A stretch of DNA of 64,000 nt from Devosia oryziradicis (GTDB taxonomy: Bacteria > Pseudomonadota > Alphaproteobacteria > Rhizobiales > Devosiaceae). The notes below the pieces were generated by a model. The model ran no database searches and was not told where the DNA came from. It worked only from the letters and a program-made list of their open reading frames with translations. Positions 10,339 through 19,411 of this stretch are shown here, one piece after another (the first letter of the stretch is position 1; each line of letters begins with the position of its first letter). Made by a program: the position numbers and the translations under genes. The stretch is taken from NCBI RefSeq assembly GCF_016698645.1, contig NZ_CP068047.1:2577001-2641000 (forward strand), written 5' to 3'.

Positions 10339-11745
10339 ATGGGTTCGACGAACATAGTCTGGCTGCGCAACGACCTGCGTATCGCCGATAACGAAGCGCT
10401 CAGCGCCGCGACTTCCGTAGGCGCAACAGCGGTTGCGATCTATATTCACGAAACCACCAAGGGAGTTCGCCCGCCAGGAGCCGCAGCGCGGTGGTGGCTC
10501 AATCGCAGCCTCGAGTCGCTGGGGGCGGCTCTGGCCGAGCGCGGTATCGCGCTGGTTGTTCGCGCCGGCGATGCGTCGCTGGTATTGCCCGCTGTGGTTG
10601 CGGAATTCGATGCCCGCCGGGTCTTCTGGAACCGCCGGTACGCACCCGGCGAGCGCGACGCCGACACCGCCATCATGGCCGGCCTCAAATATGATGGCAT
10701 TGCCGTTCAGTCCTTCGCTGGCAATCTGTTGGTGGAGCCGTGGGACATCGCCACCGGCGAGGGCAAGCCCTACTCGGTGTTCACGCCGTTCTGGAAGCGG
10801 CTGCGGGAGATGCCGATAGCGGCGCCACGGCGGCGACCGGCCGCGGACAAGCCGATCGCAAGCAAGCGGATCGACACCGACTACAAGGCACCCGCCTGGA
10901 GCCATAAGCTGGCTGCCCACTGGAACATTGGCGAAACCGCCGCGCATGACCGGCTGGTAGCGTTTCTCGACGAACAACTAACGGATTATGCCGAAGGCCG
11001 GGATTTTCCGGCCAGCGCGTCGACATCCCGGCTGTCGCCGCACCTGCGGTTTGGCGAGATCAGTGCCCGACAAATCTGGCACGCCGCCCAGGCGGTGGCC
11101 CATGCCGACCACTCCCGGCAGGCGGCGGTCGACAAGTTCCTGTCCGAGCTGGCATGGCGCGATTTCAACTACCACCAGCTCTATCACCGCGATGACATTG
11201 CCACCCAACCCATGCAGCCCAAATATGCCGGCGTGGTCTGGCGCAAAGCGCAGGCAGACCTGGCAGCGTGGCAGCGCGGCCAAGCCGGAATCCCCATTGT
11301 CGATGCGGGCATGCGGGAGCTGTGGGAGACCGGCTTCATGCAGAACCGCGTGCGCATGCTGACGGCATCGTTGCTGGCCAAGAACCTGCTGGTCGACTGG
11401 CGGAAGGGCGAGCAGTGGTTCTGGGATTGCCTGGTGGATGCCGACATGGCGAACAACCCGGGCAACTGGCAATGGGTGGCCGGCAGCGGGATGGATGCGT
11501 CGCCCTATTTCCGCATCTTCAATCCGGTAACCCAGGGCGAACGCTTCGATGTCGCGGGCGACTACGTGCGGCAATGGGTGCCTGAACTGGCGCAGCTGCC
11601 TGACGCGTGGATCCACAACCCGGCAGAGGCGCCCGCCGATGTTCTGCGCAAGGCCGGGGTCGTGCTCGGCGAGACCTACCCGAAACCGATCGTCGACCTG
11701 AAGTCGAGCCGGGCCCGGGCGCTGGAGGCGGTGAAGGGGTTATAG
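10339..11745 (+). CDS. phrB: Deoxyribodipyrimidine photolyase (cryptochrome/photolyase family)
   Basis: A 468-residue flavoprotein that uses blue light to split cyclobutane pyrimidine dimers. The N-terminal antenna (alpha/beta) domain begins NIVWLRNDLRIADNEAL. The C-terminal FAD-binding domain contains SRLSPHLRFGEIS, ELAWRDFNYH, the MQNRVRM segment with the conserved active-site Asn, WFWDCLVDADMANNPGNWQW, and YFRIFNPVTQGERFD. Length and domain order are those of class I CPD photolyases. It follows the SRPBCC gene by 49 bp on the same strand but with its own GGAGGGA ribosome-binding site. Folate or other antenna use cannot be told from sequence alone. Confidence 0.92.
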   Translation: MGSTNIVWLRNDLRIADNEALSAATSVGATAVAIYIHETTKGVRPPGAAARWWLNRSLESLGAALAERGIALVVRAGDASLVLPAVVAEFDARRVFWNRRYAPGERDADTAIMAGLKYDGIAVQSFAGNLLVEPWDIATGEGKPYSVFTPFWKRLREMPIAAPRRRPAADKPIASKRIDTDYKAPAWSHKLAAHWNIGETAAHDRLVAFLDEQLTDYAEGRDFPASASTSRLSPHLRFGEISARQIWHAAQAVAHADHSRQAAVDKFLSELAWRDFNYHQLYHRDDIATQPMQPKYAGVVWRKAQADLAAWQRGQAGIPIVDAGMRELWETGFMQNRVRMLTASLLAKNLLVDWRKGEQWFWDCLVDADMANNPGNWQWVAGSGMDASPYFRIFNPVTQGERFDVAGDYVRQWVPELAQLPDAWIHNPAEAPADVLRKAGVVLGETYPKPIVDLKSSRARALEAVKGL

Positions 11746-11898
11746 GGGGAATGATATTGCGCCCCACGGCCATAGAAGCGCTGGCATTGCGCGACAACGA
11801 TCAATGACGAAAAGCCGTGCCGGGACAGCCGGTTATCGCTTGCAGGTGCGCTGTGGCGGACCTACGGTGACTGCCTCCTTGTCCAAGCATAATGACCC

Positions 11899-12948
11899 AT
11901 GTCCAAGCACGAAGACCTGATCTCAGCCATCGGCAACACGCCGATGATCCGCCTCAACCGCGTGTCGGCGCTCACGGGCTGCGAGATCTGGGGCAAGGCG
12001 GAGTTTCTCAATCCGGGCCAATCGGTCAAGGACCGCGCGGCGCTTTTCATCATCCATGATGCGGTCAAATCGGGGGCGCTGAAGCCGGGTGGTACCATCG
12101 TCGAGGGCACGGCGGGCAATACCGGCATCGGGCTGACGCTGGTGGCCAACTCGCTGGGCTTCAAGTCGGTGATCGTGATCCCGGAAACGCAGAGCCAGGA
12201 GAAGAAGGACGCGCTGCGGCTTTATGGCGCCGAGCTGATCGAGGTGCCGGCCAAGCCCTACAAGAACCCCAACAACTACATCAAGATTTCGGGCCGCCTT
12301 GCCGAGAAGCTCAACCGCGAGCTGCCGGAAGGCGCCGTCTGGGCCAACCAGTTCGACAACACATCCAACAAGCGGGCCCATGTGGAGACGACTGGCCCCG
12401 AGATCTGGCAGCAGACCAATGGGCGGATCGATGGCTTCATCTGCGCGGTCGGCTCGGGCGGCACGCTGGCGGGCGTCGCCGAGGCGCTGCGGGCGCGCAA
12501 TCCTGACGTCAAGATCGGGCTCGCGGACCCCGAGGGTGCGGCGCTCTACAACTACTTCGCCAATGGCGAACTCAAATCCTCGGGCAATTCGATCACCGAG
12601 GGAATTGGCCAGGGTCGTATCACGGCGAACCTGGAAGGCCTCAGGATCGACCACCCATACCAGATCTCGGACGCCGAGGCCCTGCCCTATATCTTCGACC
12701 TGCTCGAACATGAGGGCCTGTGCCTGGGCGGATCGAGCGCCATCAACATCGCCGGCGCGGTGCGCATGGCACGCGACTTGGGGCCGGGCAAGACGATCGT
12801 CACGGTGCTGTGCGACTATGGCAACCGCTATGCCAGCAAGATCTTCAACCCAGAATTCCTGCGCGCCAAGAGCCTGCCGGTTCCGGCCTGGCTCGAAGAG
12901 CGTACGCCGATCGACATTTTCAGCGTGATCGAGGCGGAGCCGGTCTGA
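11899..12948 (+). CDS. cysK: Cysteine synthase A (O-acetylserine sulfhydrylase)
   Basis: A 349-residue fold-type II PLP enzyme that makes L-cysteine from O-acetylserine and sulfide. The PLP lysine is K44 in GQSVKDRAA, the substrate loop is EGTAGNTGIG at about 69-78, and the phosphate-binding glycine loop is GSGGTLAGV around residues 190-198. It is about 35-40 residues longer than enterobacterial CysK, mostly at the C terminus (FSVIEAEPV end), as in a known alphaproteobacterial subgroup. A perfect 10-bp inverted repeat overlaps the stop codon. The reverse-strand neighbour begins only 20 bp beyond, so the two genes converge. Confidence 0.92.
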   Translation: MSKHEDLISAIGNTPMIRLNRVSALTGCEIWGKAEFLNPGQSVKDRAALFIIHDAVKSGALKPGGTIVEGTAGNTGIGLTLVANSLGFKSVIVIPETQSQEKKDALRLYGAELIEVPAKPYKNPNNYIKISGRLAEKLNRELPEGAVWANQFDNTSNKRAHVETTGPEIWQQTNGRIDGFICAVGSGGTLAGVAEALRARNPDVKIGLADPEGAALYNYFANGELKSSGNSITEGIGQGRITANLEGLRIDHPYQISDAEALPYIFDLLEHEGLCLGGSSAINIAGAVRMARDLGPGKTIVTVLCDYGNRYASKIFNPEFLRAKSLPVPAWLEERTPIDIFSVIEAEPV

Positions 12949-12957
12949 GACCGGCTC
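12937..12957 (+). terminator. Hairpin overlapping the cysK stop codon
   Basis: GAGCCGGTCT (12937-12946) and AGACCGGCTC (12948-12957) form a perfect inverted repeat, centred on the stop codon of cysK and lying between two convergent genes. It has no U-tract, so it is at best a 3'-end-stabilising or Rho-assisting hairpin. Confidence 0.45.
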
Positions 12958-12967
12958 GCCCTTCTAC

Positions 12968-13666
12968 CTAGCGTAGTTCGACGAAGGTAAGATTGGTGGG
13001 GTGTTTCAGCACGCCGCCATCGGGCGTGTTCGGCAGCACAGTGGCATCGACTGCCTCCAGGTTGAAGCCGCGGGCCCAGCCACGGCCATTGCCCTTGAGA
13101 TAGAAGCCGTAGTTGAGCGTGGTGGCTTCGGGGGGCACGTCGAGCACGATGTCGCGCTCGGTCCAGTCGGTATTGCCGGCTATCGGACCATTCCTGTCGT
13201 AGCGTTCGAGATTTTCGAAGCGCAGCGAACCGCTCGGGCCATCGACGCGGAACCAGATGGTGACGCCACCATCAACTTGGGTTGCGCGCAACTGGCTGCT
13301 TACCCGCATGCGTCGGCCCAAATAGGGTCTGGCATCGACCGACTGCATGAGGGTGCAGAAATCATCCCCGCGAATGGTATCGATCAGCTCCGGCTTGCTC
13401 TCGATCCAGGCGGCGTTGAGTCCGCCATCCACGCCCACGCGGTAGAATTTCGGGCTCTTGCCGGCCCTGATCCAGCCGCTGGGTGTCTCTCCGTCGGACA
13501 TGCCGGCGCCCGCGTCTATCCGGGCGCTGAGAATGTTCCAGTTGGCAAAGCCAAACTGGCGGGCGACGAGTTCGAGGCATTCGCCGTGCGAAAGCTCGAT
13601 CTCTCGTTCGGCCAATCCCTGTCGCAGGAGCTTGGCCATGAGTTTTGCGTCCATGAAGCTGTGCAT
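12968..13666 (-). CDS. Glyoxalase-superfamily-related protein with C-terminal beta domain
   Basis: A 232-residue cytoplasmic protein. The first 50 residues (AKLLRQGLAEREIELSHGECLELVARQFGF) are the short helical module found at the front of proteins annotated as glyoxalase superfamily in alphaproteobacteria. Residues 75-225 form a beta-rich domain with WTERDIVLDVPPEATTLNYGF and KGNGRGWARGFNLEAVD, resembling the effector-like domain seen with some AraC regulators. No glyoxalase metal ligands are obvious, so enzymatic activity is doubtful. An alternative start is M5. It converges on cysK. I can describe the domain pattern but not the function. Confidence 0.7.
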   Translation of the reverse strand: MHSFMDAKLMAKLLRQGLAEREIELSHGECLELVARQFGFANWNILSARIDAGAGMSDGETPSGWIRAGKSPKFYRVGVDGGLNAAWIESKPELIDTIRGDDFCTLMQSVDARPYLGRRMRVSSQLRATQVDGGVTIWFRVDGPSGSLRFENLERYDRNGPIAGNTDWTERDIVLDVPPEATTLNYGFYLKGNGRGWARGFNLEAVDATVLPNTPDGGVLKHPTNLTFVELR

Positions 13667-13905
13667 GGTTCAGACCTCTCAATTGGGCAAGGTCGTCGAA
13701 GTCAGCGCTCGCATTACTGACGGCTTGCCCGATGAGCAGGGTCAAACCAGCAGATCATTGTGCATTCACCATCCCCAAGGGGCGCGAGCGGCCGGCTGCA
13801 CAGGCCATGGTCGAAGACTACGCCCCGTGCCAATGTTGTCAACCGCAGGATTGTTCAATCCCGGCAGGCTGATAGAGTGGCGCCCTCACGACTCCGGGGT
13901 AGGCT

Positions 13906-15357
13906 TTGATCGGTATCGACGACATCCTGAGAACCTTCATCGCCAACTTCCACATCGTAGCGGCAATTACAGGGGCTGTTTATCTGCTGGCCTTTGTCTG
14001 CGCGGTACGCGAGGTGATGAATTCCCGCACCTCGCAAGGGTCGATTGCCTGGATATTGGCCCTGGCCCTGCTGCCGTTTCCCACGGCCTTCCTTTATCCG
14101 GTCCTCGGCTGGAAGGCGTTTGACGACTATGCCACCGACCGAATTCGCAATGGCCGCGCGGCGCGACCGCTGCGTGCAAAAGACCTGGCCCTGATCGATC
14201 GCGAGACCAGCCACGAATGGCCGGTGCAGGTGAAGGTTTCGGAGGTGCCGTTTCTCAATGGCAATACGGTCGAAGTGCTGGTCGATGGGCGGGCCACCTT
14301 CGACTCGATCTTCGAGGGGATCGCCAAGGCAAAGGAATACCTGCTGGTGCAGTTCTACATCGTGCGGGACGATGCCCTGGGCAAGGAATTGGCGGAGCGG
14401 CTGATCGAGCGTGCCAATGCCGGGGTGAAGGTCTATCTGCTCTACGACGACATCGGCAGCACCGGCATGCCCAAGCGCTACCGCGTGGAACTGCGCAAGG
14501 CCGGCATCAAGGTTGCGGGCTTCAACCAGCGGCACAAATTCCTGCGCATCTTCGGACCGACGCGGATCAACTATCGCAACCATCGCAAAATCGTTGTGGC
14601 CGACGGCGAGCATGCCTGGGTGGGCGGGCACAATGTCGGTGTTGAATATCTGGGCGAGAACCCCCGTTTCGGGCGTTGGCGCGACACGCATGTGCGGGTG
14701 TCGGGGCCGGCTGCGCTGGCCTGCGCGCTGTTGTTCCGCGAGGACTGGGAATGGGCTACTGGCGAGGCCCTGCCCGCCACCCCGCCGGAAACGGTGGCGA
14801 CACCAGGCGACCAGTCTGTGCTGGTAATGGGCAGCGGGCCGGCCGACAAGCTCGAGGAATGCGCCATTGCCTTTACCGACATCATCGGGCGGGCGCGTGA
14901 GCGATTGTGGATCGTCAGTCCGTATTTCGTGCCCGACACCGATATTCGCACGGCCCTGTTCGCGGCCAAGCTGCGCGGCGTCGACGTGCGCGTCATGCTG
15001 CCCGACGAGCCGGACCACAAGATGGTCTGGCTGGCCAGCATCGCCCATGCCGATGCGATGATCGAGCATGGGGTGTCCATCTACCGCTACCAGGATGGGT
15101 TCCTGCACCAGAAGGTCGTGTTGATGGACGACCAGATCGCCTCCATTGGCAGCGTCAACTTCGACAACCGGTCATTCGCCATCAATTTCGAGATCACGCT
15201 GTGGTTTCCCGACCAGCAGGCCATCGACCAGATCGAGGCCATGCTGATCGAGGATTTCAAGCTCTGCCGGCAGGTGGAGTTGCCCGAGGTCAAGGGCCGC
15301 TCCCTGCCGATGCGCTTCCTAACCCAGGCGGCGCGATTGCTCTCCCCTCTCCTGTGA
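13906..15357 (+). CDS. cls: Cardiolipin synthase (PLD family)
   Basis: A 483-residue membrane phospholipase-D-type enzyme that condenses phosphatidylglycerol into cardiolipin. Two N-terminal transmembrane segments lie at about residues 15-33 and 45-62, as in ClsA. Two HKD catalytic motifs are intact: HRKIVVAD from H226 and HQKVVLMD from H401, the latter followed by SIGSVNFDNRSF. The TTG at 13906 is taken as start because it precedes the first membrane helix; the next ATG falls after that helix. The AlaX gene starts 7 bp downstream on the same strand, suggesting one transcript. Confidence 0.9.
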   Translation: MIGIDDILRTFIANFHIVAAITGAVYLLAFVCAVREVMNSRTSQGSIAWILALALLPFPTAFLYPVLGWKAFDDYATDRIRNGRAARPLRAKDLALIDRETSHEWPVQVKVSEVPFLNGNTVEVLVDGRATFDSIFEGIAKAKEYLLVQFYIVRDDALGKELAERLIERANAGVKVYLLYDDIGSTGMPKRYRVELRKAGIKVAGFNQRHKFLRIFGPTRINYRNHRKIVVADGEHAWVGGHNVGVEYLGENPRFGRWRDTHVRVSGPAALACALLFREDWEWATGEALPATPPETVATPGDQSVLVMGSGPADKLEECAIAFTDIIGRARERLWIVSPYFVPDTDIRTALFAAKLRGVDVRVMLPDEPDHKMVWLASIAHADAMIEHGVSIYRYQDGFLHQKVVLMDDQIASIGSVNFDNRSFAINFEITLWFPDQQAIDQIEAMLIEDFKLCRQVELPEVKGRSLPMRFLTQAARLLSPLL

Positions 15358-15364
15358 GTCTGCC

Positions 15365-16078
15365 ATGACCGAATTCATGTTCCGCGACGACAGCTACCTC
15401 CAATCGACCCCAGCAACCGTGGTGGCGCTGGCCGAGGACGGCGGCATCGTGCTGGACCGCACGGTATTCTATGCCGCTTCGGGCGGACAACCTGGCGACA
15501 GCGGCACGATTACGCGGGCGGATGGGACGGCGCTGACTATCGCCACGGCCATCCACCCGGACGGCGACAAGACGCGGATCGTGCATGTGCTGGGAGAAGG
15601 ACAGGGCACCGTGGCGGTTGGCGAACAGGTGATCGCGACAATCGACTGGGTGCGGCGCTACCGGCTGATGCGCATGCACACGGCGCTGCATCTGCTGTCG
15701 GTGGTCTTCCCTTTCGCGGTGACGGGCGGCTCGGTGGGCGAGGACAAGGGGCGGCTCGATTTCGACATGCCCGAGGTGCCCGACAATCTTGCCGCCATCG
15801 AGGCGCAGTTAAACGACATGGTCGCCTGCCATCACGATGTGACGCAGGAGTGGATCACCGATGCAGAAATGGCGGCCAATCCAGACCTGATCAAGACCAT
15901 GAACGTGAAGCCGCCGATGGGCCAAGGCCGCGTGCGGCTGATCCGTATCGGGGAGATCGATCTGCAACCCTGTGGCGGCACACACGTGCGCAATACCAGC
16001 GAGATCGGCCGGCTCGCATTGGGCAAGATCGAGAAAAAAGGCAAGCAGAACAGGCGCGTAAGCCTGCTATTTGCCTAA
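15365..16078 (+). CDS. alaX: Alanyl-tRNA editing protein AlaX
   Basis: A 237-residue free-standing editing domain that hydrolyses mischarged Ser- or Gly-tRNA(Ala). The zinc site is complete: HTALH at 105-109 and CGGTH at 203-207, matching the HxxxH...CxxxH pattern of the AlaRS editing domain. The glycine-rich FYAASGGQPGDSG segment near residues 37-49 is the AlaX-M type front. It follows cls by 7 bp. It converges on the second amino-acid binding-protein gene with 43 bp between stops. Confidence 0.92.
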   Translation: MTEFMFRDDSYLQSTPATVVALAEDGGIVLDRTVFYAASGGQPGDSGTITRADGTALTIATAIHPDGDKTRIVHVLGEGQGTVAVGEQVIATIDWVRRYRLMRMHTALHLLSVVFPFAVTGGSVGEDKGRLDFDMPEVPDNLAAIEAQLNDMVACHHDVTQEWITDAEMAANPDLIKTMNVKPPMGQGRVRLIRIGEIDLQPCGGTHVRNTSEIGRLALGKIEKKGKQNRRVSLLFA

Positions 16079-16121
16079 TAGATTCATGGCTTCGGCGCGG
16101 CGCGCTGGTTGCTCCTGACGC

Positions 16122-17192
16122 CTAGCGAACAGGTGGAGCGTAGAGCAGGCCGCCATTACCCCATAGGGCATTCTGGCCGCGCAGCAGGGCGGCGCCGGTC
16201 TGGGGGCCGAAATGGCGATCGTAGAGTTCGCCATAGTTGCCCACCGCGCGCAGCACGTCGGCCATGAAGGATGGCCTCAGCCCCAGCGCGGTTCCGTAGT
16301 CGCCCTCGACGCCCAGGATGCGGCGCACGGCATGCGTGCGGGCGGCCAGCAGGGAATCGACGTTGAGTTGGGTTATGCCGGCTTCCTCGGCATTGATGAG
16401 GGTGAACAAGGTCCAGCGGACGATATTGAACCACTGTGTATCGCCCTCGCGAACCACGGGGCCGAGCAATTCCTTGGAGATGCGCTCGGGCAGGATACGA
16501 TGGGCCGAGGGGTCGGGTAGTGCGCGGCGGATCGCCTGGAGTTGCCGCCCCGATGCCGAGACCACCTGACAGCGGCCCGCCTGGTAGGCCACGGCAAGGT
16601 CGGCCACGTCTTCGTAGGGCACTTCGGTATAGCTGGCCTGGTTGGCGAAGAAGAACTCGCCGACGCGCTCGAGTTCCTCGCCCCCATCGATGATACAGAC
16701 ACTGATATTGTCGAGCTCGAAGGCGGACACCACGCCCATCGACTGTGGCACCAGGAAAGCCTGTCCGTCAAAAAAGGCCGTGCCGACATAGGTCGCGCCG
16801 TAGAGTGTGTCGCGCCTTTGCGTCCAGGGGCCGTTGCGCGTCAGGACATCAACCATGCCGGTCTGCAGCGGAGCGAAGCGGGTCTCGCCGCGCAGCGAGC
16901 GAAACTCGATCTTGTCGGGATCACCAAACACCGCGGCGGCTATGCCGCGGCAGAGGTCGACGTCAAAGCCCGACCAGCGGCCCTGTGGATCCTGCTGGGC
17001 AAAGCCGGGCAGCGGATTGGTGGCGCCGCAGATGAGGAACCCACGCTCGCGCACGGTGTCGAGCGTCGCGAGCCGCGCCTGGGCGAGCGCGGGCGATGCA
17101 AGGCAAAGCGCGCAAGCCAGTCCCGCCGCCATCGACAGCAATCGCTTGAAAAAACTTGTCAATCGAACGGCCTTCCCTGCCTCCGCCAGCAT
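16122..17192 (-). CDS. Second amino-acid ABC transporter substrate-binding protein (AapJ paralogue)
   Basis: A 356-residue periplasmic binding protein of family 3 (polar amino acids), clearly paralogous to AapJ at 20702-21721: LDTVRERGFLICGA versus LDDIKKNDFLRCGV, GFDVDLCRGIAAAVFGD versus GLDVEYCRAIAAAIFND, and LGVEGDYGTALGL versus LGVEGDFGTSLGL. A signal peptide is seen at about residues 15-38, ending PALAQA. The ATG at 17192 is chosen as the nearest start giving a normal signal peptide; the frame stays open to 17285. It lies 282 bp beyond the end of aapP, past a terminator-like hairpin, on the same strand. Ligand-loop residues differ from AapJ, so it may give the AapQMP importer another specificity. 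Confidence 0.83.
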   Translation of the reverse strand: MLAEAGKAVRLTSFFKRLLSMAAGLACALCLASPALAQARLATLDTVRERGFLICGATNPLPGFAQQDPQGRWSGFDVDLCRGIAAAVFGDPDKIEFRSLRGETRFAPLQTGMVDVLTRNGPWTQRRDTLYGATYVGTAFFDGQAFLVPQSMGVVSAFELDNISVCIIDGGEELERVGEFFFANQASYTEVPYEDVADLAVAYQAGRCQVVSASGRQLQAIRRALPDPSAHRILPERISKELLGPVVREGDTQWFNIVRWTLFTLINAEEAGITQLNVDSLLAARTHAVRRILGVEGDYGTALGLRPSFMADVLRAVGNYGELYDRHFGPQTGAALLRGQNALWGNGGLLYAPPVR

Positions 17193-17430
17193 ATTGGCCG
17201 GGTGTGGCGCGAGGTCAAGGCAGCTGACATCTCTCGTCCACCGGATTGGCCCGCGTCTCCCTCCCGTTGCGAGAAGCGGCAGCATCAGCCATTAGCGGAA
17301 TTGAGTGTGCACAACGCCAGCGCCACTCAGGCAAAGCGCTGATGGCCTGGTATCCCAAAATCGCGCCACTCGCGCGACCTTACCCTTCGGGCCTAGCCAT
17401 TCGACCATCGGTCTCATGGCCTTGTCGCCT

Positions 17431-17455
17431 AAATCAGCGCCACCGGCGCTGATTT
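17431..17455 (-). terminator. Terminator-like hairpin after aapP
   Basis: AAATCAGCGCC (17431-17441) and GGCGCTGATTT (17445-17455) form a perfect 11-bp stem with a three-base loop, 20 bases after the aapP stop on the minus strand. The U-rich part is short (the stem itself ends in AUUU), so termination may be partial, with some read-through into the second binding-protein gene. Confidence 0.6.
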
Positions 17456-17474
17456 GCCTGCGGCCGGCTCGAAG

Positions 17475-18275
17475 CTAGTGCAGGATCTGGCTCAAGAACA
17501 GCTTGGTGCGTTCGTGCTGCGGATTGGAGAAGAAGGCATCCGGCTCGTTCTGCTCGATGATCTGGCCCTGGTCCATGAAGATGACGCGGTTGGCCACCTG
17601 TCGCGCGAAGCCCATTTCGTGCGTGACGCACAACATGGTCATGCCGTCCTCGGCCAGCGAGATCATGACCTCTAGCACTTCCTTGACCATTTCCGGGTCG
17701 AGTGCCGATGTCGGCTCGTCGAACAGCATGATCTTGGGCTGCATGCAGAGGGAGCGGGCGATCGCCACGCGCTGCTGCTGGCCGCCAGAGAGCTGGCCGG
17801 GGAATTTGTTGGCCTGCTCGGGGATCTTGACACGGTTGAGGTAGTGCATGGCGGTTTCTTCCGCTTCGGCCTTGGGGATGCCGCGCACCCAGATGGGCGC
17901 CAGCGTCAGGTTCTGCAAGATCGTCAGGTGCGGAAACAGGTTGAAGTGCTGGAACACCATGCCCACTTCGCGGCGCACCTCGTCGATGCGCTTGAGGTCC
18001 GCGGTCAACTCCGTCCCGTTGACGATGATCTGGCCTTCCTGGTGCTCCTCGAGCCGGTTGATGCAGCGGATAAGCGTCGACTTGCCCGAGCCCGACGGCC
18101 CGGCAATGACAATGCGCTCGCCTTCCATGACCTTGAGATTGATATCGCGCAGCACGTGGAAGTCCGAATACCACTTGTGCATACCGATGACTTCGACGGC
18201 CACATTGGTCGAGGACACCTTCATATGGGAGGTATCGACCGGCCGATCGACGGTAGTTGCGGAAACCTGGGACAT
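17475..18275 (-). CDS. aapP: General L-amino acid ABC transporter ATP-binding protein
   Basis: A 266-residue ABC ATPase that drives import through AapQ/AapM. Walker [10 protein letters not shown] is at 59-67, the Q-loop FQHFNLFPH at 108-116, the signature [15 protein letters not shown] at 162-176, Walker [12 protein letters not shown] from 183, and the switch histidine in VTHEM. Length is slightly above the norm because of about 20 extra N-terminal residues; M18 is an alternative start. It begins 5 bp after aapM, completing the tightly packed aapQMP unit. Confidence 0.93.
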   Translation of the reverse strand: MSQVSATTVDRPVDTSHMKVSSTNVAVEVIGMHKWYSDFHVLRDINLKVMEGERIVIAGPSGSGKSTLIRCINRLEEHQEGQIIVNGTELTADLKRIDEVRREVGMVFQHFNLFPHLTILQNLTLAPIWVRGIPKAEAEETAMHYLNRVKIPEQANKFPGQLSGGQQQRVAIARSLCMQPKIMLFDEPTSALDPEMVKEVLEVMISLAEDGMTMLCVTHEMGFARQVANRVIFMDQGQIIEQNEPDAFFSNPQHERTKLFLSQILH

Positions 18276-18280
18276 GGGAA

Positions 18281-19408
18281 CTACCTCTTGTAGCCAGTAT
18301 TGAGACGCGCCTCGATGAAGCGTGAGTAGCGGGACATCGAAAAGCAGAAAATCCAGAAGACCGCGGCGGCAAACAGGTAGCCTGTCGTCGCAGTATTGGG
18401 AGCCTGCCACTCGATGGCGGAATCGTTCTTGGTCTTCACTGCCTCGAGCAGGTCCTTCATGCCCACAATGTAGACCAGCGACGTATCCTTGAAGAGCGAA
18501 ATGAAGCTGTTCACGATGCCGGGGATAACATGCTTGAGCGCCTGGGGCAGGATGATGAAGAACATCCGCTGCCAGTAGCCGAGGCCCAGTGCCGAGGCAG
18601 CCTCGTACTGCCCGCGGGGGATTGCCTGCAGGCCGCCGCGTACCACTTCGGCCATGTAGGCGGAAGTGAACAGCGTCACGCCGACCAGGGCACGCAGCAG
18701 CTTGTCCACCGATGTGCCCTGCGGCATGAACAGCGGCAGCATGATCGAAGCCATGAACAGGATGGTGATCAGCGGCACCGCGCGGATCAGCTCGATAAAG
18801 GCCACGCAGACCGACTTGATGATCGGCAGCTTGGATTGCCGGCCGAGAGCCAGCAGGATGCCCAGCGGGAACGACAGGGTGATGCCGACCACCGAAATGA
18901 TGAGGGTCACCAGCAGGCCACCCCACTTCTCAGTGGGGATGACGCGCAACCCGAACACGCCGCCATGAAGCAGGAAGTATGAGACGACCGGGAAGACAAC
19001 CAGGAACAAGACCGCGTTGGTACGCTTGAACGGCGCCTTGGGCATCAGCAACGGAATCAGCAGGGCGGCACCGAGTGCGAAGACGATGTTGGGACGCCAC
19101 TGCTCGGGGATGTCGTAGAAGCCGTAGATGAAGAACTCCATCTCGGACCAGACATAGGCCCAGCAAGCCCCCGCACCAGGCGCCTTGCATGCCTCGGGCA
19201 GTGCGCCCGGGGGCACCGCGTTCGCGATGATGAAGTTGAACAGGGGCGGCACTGCCCAGACCAGGAACCATGCTCCGAGGAGAGTGAGGATGGTGTCCAA
19301 GGGCGTGGCAAAGAGGTTCTTGCGGGTCCAGGCGACCAGGCCGCTGGTGCGGACCGGAGCCGGCCTGGCTTCCACGAGATGGGAGCGGACAAATCCGATA
19401 TCGGTCAT
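18281..19408 (-). CDS. aapM: General L-amino acid ABC transporter permease AapM
   Basis: A 375-residue inner-membrane permease of the HisMQ type with the long N-terminal region typical of AapM (a periplasmic loop including [16 protein letters not shown]). The C-terminal transport domain carries [14 protein letters not shown] and the cytoplasmic EAA loop [16 protein letters not shown], followed by [15 protein letters not shown], which contacts the ATPase. About eight hydrophobic helices are visible. It starts 3 bp after aapQ and ends 5 bp before aapP. Substrates in characterised rhizobial Aap systems are a broad range of L-amino acids. Confidence 0.93.
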   Translation of the reverse strand: MTDIGFVRSHLVEARPAPVRTSGLVAWTRKNLFATPLDTILTLLGAWFLVWAVPPLFNFIIANAVPPGALPEACKAPGAGACWAYVWSEMEFFIYGFYDIPEQWRPNIVFALGAALLIPLLMPKAPFKRTNAVLFLVVFPVVSYFLLHGGVFGLRVIPTEKWGGLLVTLIISVVGITLSFPLGILLALGRQSKLPIIKSVCVAFIELIRAVPLITILFMASIMLPLFMPQGTSVDKLLRALVGVTLFTSAYMAEVVRGGLQAIPRGQYEAASALGLGYWQRMFFIILPQALKHVIPGIVNSFISLFKDTSLVYIVGMKDLLEAVKTKNDSAIEWQAPNTATTGYLFAAAVFWIFCFSMSRYSRFIEARLNTGYKR

Positions 19409-19411
19409 GGT

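Noticed and set aside
12968..13666. Functional glyoxalase enzyme
   Set aside because: Only the front module is shared with proteins carrying that name; no VOC metal ligands could be located.
13855..15108. A 417-codon minus-strand frame opposite cls
   Set aside because: The sense gene has both HKD motifs; the reverse frame has no motif.
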